This document shows positions 8,560 through 15,202 of a stretch of 25,210 bases of DNA, in pieces. The position numbers were made by a program, and so were the translations under genes. This DNA comes from CAYYJM01 sp964471755 (GTDB lineage Bacteria; Planctomycetota; Planctomycetia; Gemmatales; Gemmataceae): the NCBI GenBank assembly GCA_964471755.1, contig CAYYJM010000064.1, positions 1 through 25,210 of the forward strand, written 5' to 3'. Under the pieces are notes generated by a model. That model was not told the origin of the DNA. It made no database searches and saw only the letters and a program-made list of their open reading frames with translations. How positions within the stretch are numbered: position 1 is the stretch's first letter; each line of letters begins with the position of its first letter.

Positions 8560-9249
8560 TCACTTCTTGTCGAGGATGCCGTCCAGCAGCCAGCAGCCGA
8601 GGACGTGCGGTTGTGGTGTCCGGCAGTGGTCGAGGAGTTTGCTATCGGTGCAGCCAGCGTCCTCGAGCATGTCGCCCAGGATGGGGATGTCCTCGAACGT
8701 TCGCGTCTCGTAGATCTCAGCGGCCAGGCGGACGAGGCACTCGCCGTGCCAGGCCTTCCATTCCGGAGCGATCCACGCCGGCGAGAACGGATTGCCGACG
8801 ATCTCGCGCAGCACGCCCGCCTGACGCTTCAGCTCCTGTAGCGAACGCACCAGACGACCTTCGGTGTCGTCGCCAGCCAGGTGAGCGCAGCGTTCCAGGG
8901 CGTCGATAACCTCGCGGAGAGCGATGCCGGCCTTGGGCCGCAGCAGGGCGCGGATGGCCCGGGCGGCGTTCTCCTCGGACGTTTCATCGGCCCAGTCGCC
9001 GGCCCAGGCGGTGGCTTCGAGGATGCGCTGACGAGCCAGGGCGAAGTCCTCCGCCGTGAGCAGACCGTCGGCGAACAGTTCGGCGGCGCGGAGGCCCTCT
9101 TGGCCCCAGTCCGGACTGGCCGTGGCCGCGAACTGCCGACAGCAGGCGACGGCGATCAGGCGTAACTTGCGCTCTCCGAGCAGACCCTGCACTCGGGCCG
9201 TCATGGCGATGGAGTTGTGACCGGTACACCACTCGTTCTCAGTCGGCAT
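8560..9249 (-). CDS. Gemmata-type small family protein of unknown function
   Basis: A 229-residue protein with no known catalytic motif. It shows the pattern I associate with a family found in many copies in Gemmataceae genomes: GERKLRLIAVACCRQ near the N-terminus (about residues 25-39), GNPFSP in the middle, and a C-terminal block of IPILGDMLEDAGC, LLDHCR and HVLGCWLLDGILDKK. It is probably a soluble, mostly helical protein. An aggag ribosome-binding sequence lies 5-9 bases upstream of the ATG at 9249. Members often sit near TIGR02996 repeat-companion or ankyrin/SMI1-like genes, but none is seen here. The function is unknown; the family is useful mainly as a lineage marker. Confidence 0.8.
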   Translation of the reverse strand: MPTENEWCTGHNSIAMTARVQGLLGERKLRLIAVACCRQFAATASPDWGQEGLRAAELFADGLLTAEDFALARQRILEATAWAGDWADETSEENAARAIRALLRPKAGIALREVIDALERCAHLAGDDTEGRLVRSLQELKRQAGVLREIVGNPFSPAWIAPEWKAWHGECLVRLAAEIYETRTFEDIPILGDMLEDAGCTDSKLLDHCRTPQPHVLGCWLLDGILDKK

Positions 9250-9288
9250 CGCTTGCTCCTGGCGTATCGGGAGACAATAACATCCCCG

Positions 9289-9303
9289 CCCGAGATTCTC
9301 GGG
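9289..9303. promoter_or_regulatory. 15-bp dyad upstream of the 9249 gene
   Basis: cccgaga and tctcggg form a perfect 7-bp dyad around one base, 40 bases upstream of the minus-strand ATG at 9249. Between dyad and start, the minus strand reads TGT-TATTGT, a possible extended -10. The dyad would then lie near the -35 and could be an operator. It could also be a weak hairpin after the DUF1553 gene, which ends at 9373, but there is no T-tract. Confidence 0.3.
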
Positions 9304-9372
9304 TTCTGAATCCTTCGCTAACGATAGGGGTACGGTTTCCGACGGGTCGGGGCGAACGGCCCCGGCCGACGG

Positions 9373-11553
9373 TCAGGGCCTGAGCAGGAACTCCTTGGAG
9401 TTCAGGACGCCCCACAGGACATCCTCCAGGCCACGGCGTTGGTCCCGGGCTCGCCGTGCGATCTGTGCGGCGCGGTCCCGTTCCGGGGAAGTGGGTGGAC
9501 GGCTCAGCGCCGCCAGGAAGAGGTGATCGATGATCGCCTCCGGTGGGTGATCGGCCAGACGTCGGCCGAGGACGTTCGCGGGATCTTGCAACATCCGCTC
9601 CAGGAGCGAGCCGTTGAGTAACTGTAAGGCCTGGTTCAAGGTCGGCTCCTCAGAACGTTCACACTCACAACTGAGCGATCGGACCGGCTTGCCGAAGACG
9701 CCCAGGAAGCGTTCACCGGGCGAAGGGGCTGTGCCGCGCGGCCGCTTGGCGGCGACACCGGGCAACTGCACGGCACGCAGGCCAAGCGGTTGGCCCGGGA
9801 AGGGGACCGGGCTTTCCGTCACCTGGGCGAGGGCGTCGAGCAGTACCTCAGCGGAGAGGGCCCGAACTGCGGCACAGGCGAAGTTGGCCTCGGCCTCCGG
9901 CTGATCGGGTCGGGCCGGGCGCGTGGAGAGCTGATAGGTCCGACTGTTCAGAATCGTCCGCACCAGGTGCCGAAGGTCGAAGTCATGTGCGCGGAAGTCC
10001 GCGGCCAGGGCATCGAGCAGCGGTTCACTCAGGGCCGGATTCGACGCCCGGAAATCGTCCAGCGGATCGACCAGCCCCTTGCCCAGAAGATGAAACCAGA
10101 TTCGGTTCGCCTGGGCTCGGGCGAAAAAGGGATTGTTCGGATCGGCCACCCAGTCGGCCAGGACTTGTAGACGATCGGCTCGTGGACCGAGCGTTGAGCC
10201 CCGGGTGCCCAGGGCTCGGGGTGCGACCGGGTCGCCAGTACGCGGATGCTTCAACTCGCTGTCGCGGTCCTGGTAGATGATCTGTTCGCCGTTGAACTCG
10301 TGCTTGTCGAGCCGGTCGCCGCGGTTGTTCTCCAGGATGCGATACTGCACCCGGGCGAAGAAGGCGGCGAAGGCGTGGTAGTCGTCCTGGGTCCAGCGAT
10401 CGAACGGATGGTTGTGGCACTTCGCGCACTGCAAGCGGACGCCGAGAAACACCTGTGCGGTCGTCTCGGCCCGGACGTAGGGCTCGCGCAGAGCCCGGTA
10501 GTAGTTGCTGGCCGGATCACTGTAGCTCGATCCCCGCCCGGCGATCAGTTCGGCGGCGAAGCTGTTGAGCGACTGGCCGGCAATGATCGCCTGGCGAAGC
10601 CACTGCTGCAAGGCCCGGACGCCGCGCGGGTCGAGGGCCTTTTCCTCGGCGCGGAGCAGGTCGGCCCACTTGAGCGCCCAGAAGTCAGCGAACTCTGGCC
10701 GGTTCAGCAGGTCATCGATGAGTCGGCCGCGTTTGTCGGGGTGCGTGTCGGCGAAGAATCGCGTCGCCTCGGCGGCGGTCGGCAGGGTGCCGATGGTGTC
10801 CAGGAACACCCGGCGGAGGAACTCGCGATCGCTGGTCCGTTCTGAAGGCGTCAGACGCAGAGCCCGCCAGCGAGCAAGCAGGTGTTCGTCGATGTAGTTA
10901 GTCGGCTCGAAGGCGAGGGAGGGCGTGTTGCGATCCGGAACGAAGGTCAACCGAACCGGAGTTTGCTGGTGGAGATAGCGTACGAGGACGACGCCATCCA
11001 GCGGAGCCGATCCCGTGACCTGTCCGCTGCCTTCCACCGTCAGATCGGTGTGCGATGGCTCGAAGACGGCAAGGTGGGTGACGTCGCGCACCTTGCCATC
11101 GCTGAACGTGGCCCGGACGCGCAGATGCGTGTGATCGACGGGAGCGTGCAAGATTTGTTCGCGGGGTTCCACGTCGAGACGGAGCAGACGGGGCGAAGTC
11201 GTGAGATCGTTCCGGCAACCCTGGGCGATCCAGTCGCGGAGCAGGCGGTATTCCGCGCTCGCGGTGGAGAAGCGTTTGCCGCCCTCGTGTGGGAGCAGTC
11301 CGGCCGCCTTTTGCAGGAGCAAGCTGGCCTCGGGGTGGAGTGGGTCGAGCCGTCGTCCGAGTCCGTCGTGGGTCAGAACGCGAAAGTCGCCTGCCGGATC
11401 CTGGCCGCGGAGGGAGAGCTTGAAGCCGCCCTTGCCGTTGAGGTTCCCGTGGCAGGCCCCCTGGTTGCAGCCGGCCCGGGCCAGCACGGCGACGACCTCG
11501 GTCGCGTAGCTGACCGGGGCAGCCGGGAGTGGCCGGGCGAGCAGGACGGCCAC
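9373..11553 (-). CDS. DUF1549/DUF1553 (PSCyt2/PSD1) planctomycete protein
   Basis: The ORF from the GTG at 11553 encodes 726 residues. An N-terminal cytochrome-like region has Cys29-x4-Cys34-His35 (GCNQGACHGNLNGKGGFK). A bacterial Ig-like segment spans about 140-206 (RATFSDGKVRDVTHLAVFEP). DUF1549 covers about 218-402 and includes FLRRVFLDTIGTLPTAAEA and a classical haem-type CAKCH at 376-380. DUF1553 covers about 465-715 (ANRIWFHLLGKGLVDPLDDF, then LLNGSLLERML and FLAALSRPPTSPER). These proteins are very abundant in Planctomycetes, usually exported, and often paired with a DUF1501 protein; no such partner is next to it. The GTG start gives only VAVLLARPLPAAP, the second half of a signal peptide. 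The proper first half lies upstream in the same frame behind an in-frame TGA at 11584-11586, described separately. Haem binding and export are inferences. Confidence 0.88.
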   Translation of the reverse strand: MAVLLARPLPAAPVSYATEVVAVLARAGCNQGACHGNLNGKGGFKLSLRGQDPAGDFRVLTHDGLGRRLDPLHPEASLLLQKAAGLLPHEGGKRFSTASAEYRLLRDWIAQGCRNDLTTSPRLLRLDVEPREQILHAPVDHTHLRVRATFSDGKVRDVTHLAVFEPSHTDLTVEGSGQVTGSAPLDGVVLVRYLHQQTPVRLTFVPDRNTPSLAFEPTNYIDEHLLARWRALRLTPSERTSDREFLRRVFLDTIGTLPTAAEATRFFADTHPDKRGRLIDDLLNRPEFADFWALKWADLLRAEEKALDPRGVRALQQWLRQAIIAGQSLNSFAAELIAGRGSSYSDPASNYYRALREPYVRAETTAQVFLGVRLQCAKCHNHPFDRWTQDDYHAFAAFFARVQYRILENNRGDRLDKHEFNGEQIIYQDRDSELKHPRTGDPVAPRALGTRGSTLGPRADRLQVLADWVADPNNPFFARAQANRIWFHLLGKGLVDPLDDFRASNPALSEPLLDALAADFRAHDFDLRHLVRTILNSRTYQLSTRPARPDQPEAEANFACAAVRALSAEVLLDALAQVTESPVPFPGQPLGLRAVQLPGVAAKRPRGTAPSPGERFLGVFGKPVRSLSCECERSEEPTLNQALQLLNGSLLERMLQDPANVLGRRLADHPPEAIIDHLFLAALSRPPTSPERDRAAQIARRARDQRRGLEDVLWGVLNSKEFLLRP

Positions 11554-11604
11554 GACCGTGGCCAGGATCCACCCGAAATCTCGTCACGTTCTGGGCGGTT
11601 TCAT
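11554..11604 (-). other. Interrupted N-terminus of the DUF1549 gene (in-frame TGA)
   Basis: Directly upstream of the GTG and in the same frame, the minus strand starts ATG at 11604 and reads MKPPRT, then TGA (11584-11586), then RDFGWILATV into AVLLARPLPAAP. Joined, this is an ideal signal peptide: charged start, hydrophobic core and an AAP-type cleavage region. A ggag sequence lies about 10 bases before the ATG. One base change (TGG or CGA to TGA) would explain the break, as would an assembly error. The gene may thus be freshly broken, or may start at GTG 11553 with a shortened leader. Confidence 0.7.
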
Positions 11605-12153
11605 CCGCGGCGATCTCCGTGTCGTGGTTCGGGGTGAAGGCTGGCTCATCAGGTCGGCCATGGGGGGGTATCTTACCGTCGGTCGCTTCCGGTTGCAACG
11701 GGGTGCTTCGGGCCATTTTGAAAAAGCGGAGCGACCCGGGGGGAATTGCCATCCCTATCTCCGCTTCCCTGCTTGAGGAAGCGTGTCGATCCGGGGTACA
11801 ACCGGTGAAGGAAAGAGGCAGAATATTTTCTCTCAGGCCCGGAATCGGGCCAAATCCCGCCTCCCGCCGGGCCACCGGGTGGTGGCCCGTGGCACGGGAC
11901 GGTGTCCGAGGCCGCGCCACGGGCCACCACGTTGGTTTTTCTTGCCTATCCTGTCCAGCCAACGCGGATGAGTTGGAACGTTCATTCGGACAAGGAAACC
12001 AATTCGTTTTGACGTATAATCACTACCTGAAACCAACACCTTCAAAGAGAAGACTGGTGAGGAAGCGGAGTGGCTCATCGGCCGATTTTACCCACCACGA
12101 CAGGGGGAGTGAAGAGTTCCCCGGCTCAGGGGTGCTGGGAGTTTGGCGGGGTC
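11605..12153. other. Gene-free stretch with palindromes
   Basis: No credible gene lies in these 549 bases: every open frame is short or has the codon pattern of antisense shadow. Its right half (from about 11950) is noticeably less GC-rich than the surroundings and has tataat at 12015-12020 without a matching -35 or a plus-strand gene downstream. Its only clear structure is the hairpin cluster at 11836-11930. Confidence 0.6.
11836..11930. repeat. Cluster of competing hairpins
   Basis: ggcccg (11836-11841) and cgggcc (11846-11851) make a 6-bp stem with a GAAT loop. gtggtggcccgtggc (11879-11893) and gccacgggccaccac (11916-11930) make a perfect 15-bp stem with a 22-base loop. A further gggccacc at 11869-11876 can pair with ggtggccc at 11881-11888, so the middle arm has two mutually exclusive partners. 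A T-run follows the long stem on the plus strand. It is most likely a dispersed palindromic element of the genome; no plus-strand gene precedes it to terminate. Confidence 0.55.
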
Positions 12154-12759
12154 TCATTCGCATGTCTCGGGCAGTTCGCCACGTTCACGCAAGACAAGAG
12201 CGGAGCGTTCGATACCTTCGGGGCGTGTGTTTCCGTCAGGGGGGTGGAGTCGGCGAAGGTCAGGAAGTTCTGCCGGGTAACCCATGAGACGACGGAACAA
12301 CCCGGGGTCGTACCGGCCGGCCAGGGCCACGATCCCGATCCAGAGCATCCGGAATTCGGTGGTTTCCGGACTGTCCAACCCCAGGATTTCCAGCACCCTG
12401 GCGGCCTCTGGATCACTGGTTTGAATCGAGCCATCTTCCAGAACGCGAACGGTCGCGGACATCAGGACGACGCGTGGGCTGGGGATAATCCGGTCGCCTT
12501 TGGCAGCGTTACAAGTCGCGCAGGAGTAGAGGAGGTTGTCGTAGTCGGCGGCTTGTGCCGGAGCGGAGGCCACCGGCGCAAAATGATCGAGGTCGAAAAG
12601 CCCCCGAACTCGCCCCCACTGTTCTCGGAGCAGGCAGTAGACGCAGCGGAAAGAAAACTCATCGCGCAGCCAGGGCCGATAGCTACTGTACTCGGCGTAT
12701 CCTTGCGGCCCGTGCTTCCGCTGCGCCGTCTCGACCGGATAGCGAAAGGGACTGCTCAT
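12154..12759 (-). CDS. HNH endonuclease
   Basis: A 201-residue protein with a complete HNH nuclease module: a zinc-type CVYC pair, FDLDHFAPVA carrying the D-x-D-H core, and a second CATC pair followed by NAAKGDRI. This is the McrA/5-methylcytosine-nuclease-like arrangement of HNH domains, a metal-dependent DNA-cutting fold. The C-terminal half (FRMLWIGIVALAGRYDPGLF) is probably a family-specific helical region. The ATG at 12759 overlaps the stop of the upstream small gene by ATGA, so both are made from one transcript. No intein, intron or transposon surrounds it, so it is not obviously a homing enzyme. Nuclease activity is supported by the motifs; target and role (defence, toxin, repair) are not known. 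Confidence 0.88.
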   Translation of the reverse strand: MSSPFRYPVETAQRKHGPQGYAEYSSYRPWLRDEFSFRCVYCLLREQWGRVRGLFDLDHFAPVASAPAQAADYDNLLYSCATCNAAKGDRIIPSPRVVLMSATVRVLEDGSIQTSDPEAARVLEILGLDSPETTEFRMLWIGIVALAGRYDPGLFRRLMGYPAELPDLRRLHPPDGNTRPEGIERSALVLRERGELPETCE

Positions 12760-13124
12760 TGCTCGCCAGTCGCTAGATGGGTGGCGTGGTCGAGCAGTTC
12801 CTGGTGGAGCCGTCGAGCGTCCTCCAGCGGCAGCGGGGCCACGCGGCGACGATGCCGGAGCATCTGTTCCTGGAGGTGAGCCAGTTCGACCGCTTCGGTC
12901 GAGGTAAGCGAACCGGCATACTTGCGGTCGATCAGTTCACAACGTCGCTGGTTTTTCACTTCCGTCCAGGTCTCCTCGCCTTTGCCCGACGGCGTCGGCA
13001 CGGGAACAACCCAGGCGACGGGTCGGCCGTCGCTCTCCAGAACTACCCCGGACGGATCGAGAGCGAAGGCGAGAACAGCCTGACGGACGGCCTCTTCGAG
13101 ACTGTCAAGGTTGACGTGCGTCAT
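12756..13124 (-). CDS. Phd/antitoxin-like small protein coupled to the HNH gene
   Basis: A 122-residue protein. The N-terminal part (MTHVNLDSLEEAVRQAV, then GVVLESDGRPVAWVVPV at about 28-44) resembles the beta-hairpin of Phd/YefM-type antitoxins, in which a short DNA-binding domain carries a 'not all the evidence, but this name, prevents' type G-x-PVA motif. The C-terminal half is charged and helical (TSTEAVELAHLQEQMLRHRR, then LHQELLDHATHLA), as expected for a partner-binding tail. The start at 13124 is preferred over the frame's ATG at 13163 because gaggaa lies 6 bases upstream and the N-terminus then begins in the conserved region. It overlaps the HNH gene by 4 bases. The gene is real; the antitoxin role is an inference from fold resemblance and position. 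Confidence 0.75.
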   Translation of the reverse strand: MTHVNLDSLEEAVRQAVLAFALDPSGVVLESDGRPVAWVVPVPTPSGKGEETWTEVKNQRRCELIDRKYAGSLTSTEAVELAHLQEQMLRHRRRVAPLPLEDARRLHQELLDHATHLATGEQ

Positions 13125-13269
13125 GTCGGCTTCCTCACTGGCGGACTTCCGGGAGTCTATCAAGGCTATTCTACACGAAGAGACGACGAGGCGAGAGCCC
13201 GCCCCGGGCGCTGGATCTCATCTTCGGCCGGGAGCGAAACCGGAACCGGCTCTGAATGACGCGGTGCCA

Positions 13270-14238
13270 TCAAAAATCACCCGCCACCTCGCCGCCGGCG
13301 CAGGTCGCGAGCGCCCGCCAGGCGGCCAGATCGACGTTGTCACTCACGAAGCGAACGCTGCCGTCGGCCAGGCCGACATTCACGCCGCCAGAGTGGTTAC
13401 TGCGAGCGGCGGTCAGCCCCTTGTTGTGGCTGCGATTACCGCAATCCCACCGATCCCGCCGGTTCGGGCCGTAGTAGTGGTTGTAGAGAGTGCTGCCGAA
13501 GTGGCCGTTGATCCACTGCTCATTGCGGCGTGCGTTCCAGGTGCCGTTGCCGGCCTCGCAGTCGGCCGGGGTCGTGTCGTTGCCACCGGCGACTTCGAGG
13601 ACGACCAGGCGGATCGTCGCCGGGTCGGTCGGCGGTCCGGTCACGGCCACGCCGTTGCCGAGCAGACTCTCGCTGAACGCCGCCGTGTTCGACAATCCGT
13701 CCGAGATGGTGCTGATCCGTGTCGGCGTCTGGGCGTACACGCCGTCGCCCGCTCCGATCGTCAGGTAACCGGTGATGGCACCGGCGTTGTCGAACCTCAC
13801 TCCGGTGCCGTTGCAGGCGACGTAGCTGGTGCCGAAGTAGGCGCTGCCCGGAACCTGGCCATCCTGCGGATCACTGGGACAGAGGAGGATGCCGACCCGG
13901 TTCCGGGCGGCGGCATCGTTTTGCCCTCCAACGGCGAGGTTGCCGCTGGGGTCGATAAGGTTCTGCAGGTTGGCCTGCTCGACGTAGGCGAGGAGGCGAG
14001 CCGGGGCGGACACGACGTTCGGCCAGGCATTGCGGCCCGGCGGGAAGACCCGGTGGGCCGACTCATAGTTGTGCATGGCCAGGACCAGTTGTTTGAGATT
14101 GTTCTGGCACGCCATTCGCGAGGCAGCCTCACGGACTTTCTGCACAGCGGGCAGAAGCAGGCCGATGAGGATGGCGATGATGGCGATGACGACCAGCAGT
14201 TCGATCAGCGTGAACGCGGAGCGTTGGTTCTTCGGCAT
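13270..14238 (-). CDS. DUF1559 protein with prepilin-type N-terminal signal
   Basis: A 322-residue member of the DUF1559 family, massively expanded in Planctomycetes. The N-terminus MPKNQRSAF-TLIELLVVIA is a type IV prepilin signal: a basic leader, cleavage expected before Phe9, then Thr-Leu-Ile-Glu with the conserved Glu at mature position 5, and a hydrophobic helix (to about residue 31). The body has the family's REAASRMACQNNLKQL, MHNYES and FPPG, and ends with SGGVNVGLADGSVRFVSD, the 'H-x-GG-x-N-x-x-x-ADGSVRF' type closing block. It would be processed by a prepilin peptidase and held in or outside the membrane as a pseudopilin or surface protein. Its exact function is unknown. The ATG at 14238 has an aggga sequence about 11 bases upstream. 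No other type IV pilus or type II secretion gene is beside it, which is normal for this family. Confidence 0.93.
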   Translation of the reverse strand: MPKNQRSAFTLIELLVVIAIIAILIGLLLPAVQKVREAASRMACQNNLKQLVLAMHNYESAHRVFPPGRNAWPNVVSAPARLLAYVEQANLQNLIDPSGNLAVGGQNDAAARNRVGILLCPSDPQDGQVPGSAYFGTSYVACNGTGVRFDNAGAITGYLTIGAGDGVYAQTPTRISTISDGLSNTAAFSESLLGNGVAVTGPPTDPATIRLVVLEVAGGNDTTPADCEAGNGTWNARRNEQWINGHFGSTLYNHYYGPNRRDRWDCGNRSHNKGLTAARSNHSGGVNVGLADGSVRFVSDNVDLAAWRALATCAGGEVAGDF

Positions 14239-14380
14239 GGATGCGATTCCCTGGAGACGCGGTGAAAGTCCGGTAGGACCGGACGAGTTCGTCCAGTCGA
14301 AGGCATGGTCGAAGCCTGGCCAGGGACGGACGACGAGTAGCCGTCCGTTCCAGCCGGTGCGCGGGATCTTCACTGGCGAA

Positions 14381-15052
14381 TCAGGATTGGCGTGGAGGGG
14401 GTGTCGGCGGTGTGGACGAGGCGGAGTCAACGGGTGGGACAACCGCGCGGCCCTTGTCGGCCAGGTCCGGGATGATGCCGGGTTGTGGAGCGATCGCCGG
14501 GGGCAGACACGGATCGATCTTGAGCGTACCGAGAGTGTCCTGTCCGTGGCACCTGGCAGCGAAAAGCCCCACGATCCAGTGGAAGGCCACCGCGCTGTTC
14601 TGTCGCTGATGGCTGGTCGGAGGAGCCTGCGACACGGGTTCGCAACCAGCGGACGTGTTCGCCTCGCGGCAGCAACAGGGGGGCTCTGCCGGGTCGCTCT
14701 CATTCTCTGTCGGTTCGGGACAGCACGCCTGCGGCGGGGCGGAGGAATGGCTCTGGCGAGCACGCACCCCTTGCCGGACGTGTGCGGGCGGTTCGATGCC
14801 GTTGGCCTCGGCCCAGACGAGTTTCTCTTCCAGGGTGAAACAGCAACAGTCGCCGGCCCAGCACACCTCGGCGGTGAGGCATCCGCAGGCGTGGCCCTGA
14901 CAGGGGAACGATCCAGCCGTGGCCGTCGCCGACCGGCCCGGCGCGGGCAGCGGGAATCCGACCGTGAGCATCAGGTGACTGATCAGTGTCAGCCCAGCCA
15001 GGATGCTTCGGAGCCGGAACGCCGTTGCTCTCTGGTGCGTTGCCCGCGGCAT
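14381..15052 (-). CDS. Exported Cys-rich planctomycete protein of unknown function
   Basis: A 223-residue protein. Residues 1-44 form a signal peptide or anchor (basic MPRATHQRATAFRLR, then hydrophobic SILAGLTLISHLMLTVGFPL). Next comes a dense Cys block: FPCQGHACGC, CW and DCCCFT, with Cys at 51, 56, 58, 64 and 69-71, followed by LEEKLVWAEANGIEPP. A second cluster (CCPEPTEN and PPCCCREANTSAGC) and a Pro-rich C-terminus follow. I recognise the first block, 'C..CGC..A..CW..CCCFT..EKL.WA', from proteins scattered over Planctomycetes; no function is known to me. The cysteine pairs suggest metal binding or disulfides outside the cytoplasm. I chose the start at 15052 because it begins the signal peptide; the frame stays open far upstream only as antisense of other genes. 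It diverges from the GH15 gene across 150 bases. Confidence 0.8.
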   Translation of the reverse strand: MPRATHQRATAFRLRSILAGLTLISHLMLTVGFPLPAPGRSATATAGSFPCQGHACGCLTAEVCWAGDCCCFTLEEKLVWAEANGIEPPAHVRQGVRARQSHSSAPPQACCPEPTENESDPAEPPCCCREANTSAGCEPVSQAPPTSHQRQNSAVAFHWIVGLFAARCHGQDTLGTLKIDPCLPPAIAPQPGIIPDLADKGRAVVPPVDSASSTPPTPPPRQS

Positions 15053-15202
15053 GGATCGCCTACCTTCAGCGACGACAAAGCTCACCCGGATCCAGCCTAG
15101 ACGGCAGTGCCCACATCGCCCAATCGAGGCGTACCCGGCCATGTTCGCCGAGCGGCTGGCCTGGTACAACGGTAAAATCCCCGAACCGCGGAGATCACGA
15201 CC

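Noticed and set aside
12015..12020. Perfect tataat on the plus strand
   Set aside because: No -35 at the right distance, no TGn extension, and no plus-strand gene downstream; the region is locally AT-rich.
13111..14265. Plus-strand frame of 384 residues
   Set aside because: Antisense shadow of the DUF1559 gene, which has a prepilin signal and the family's closing block.
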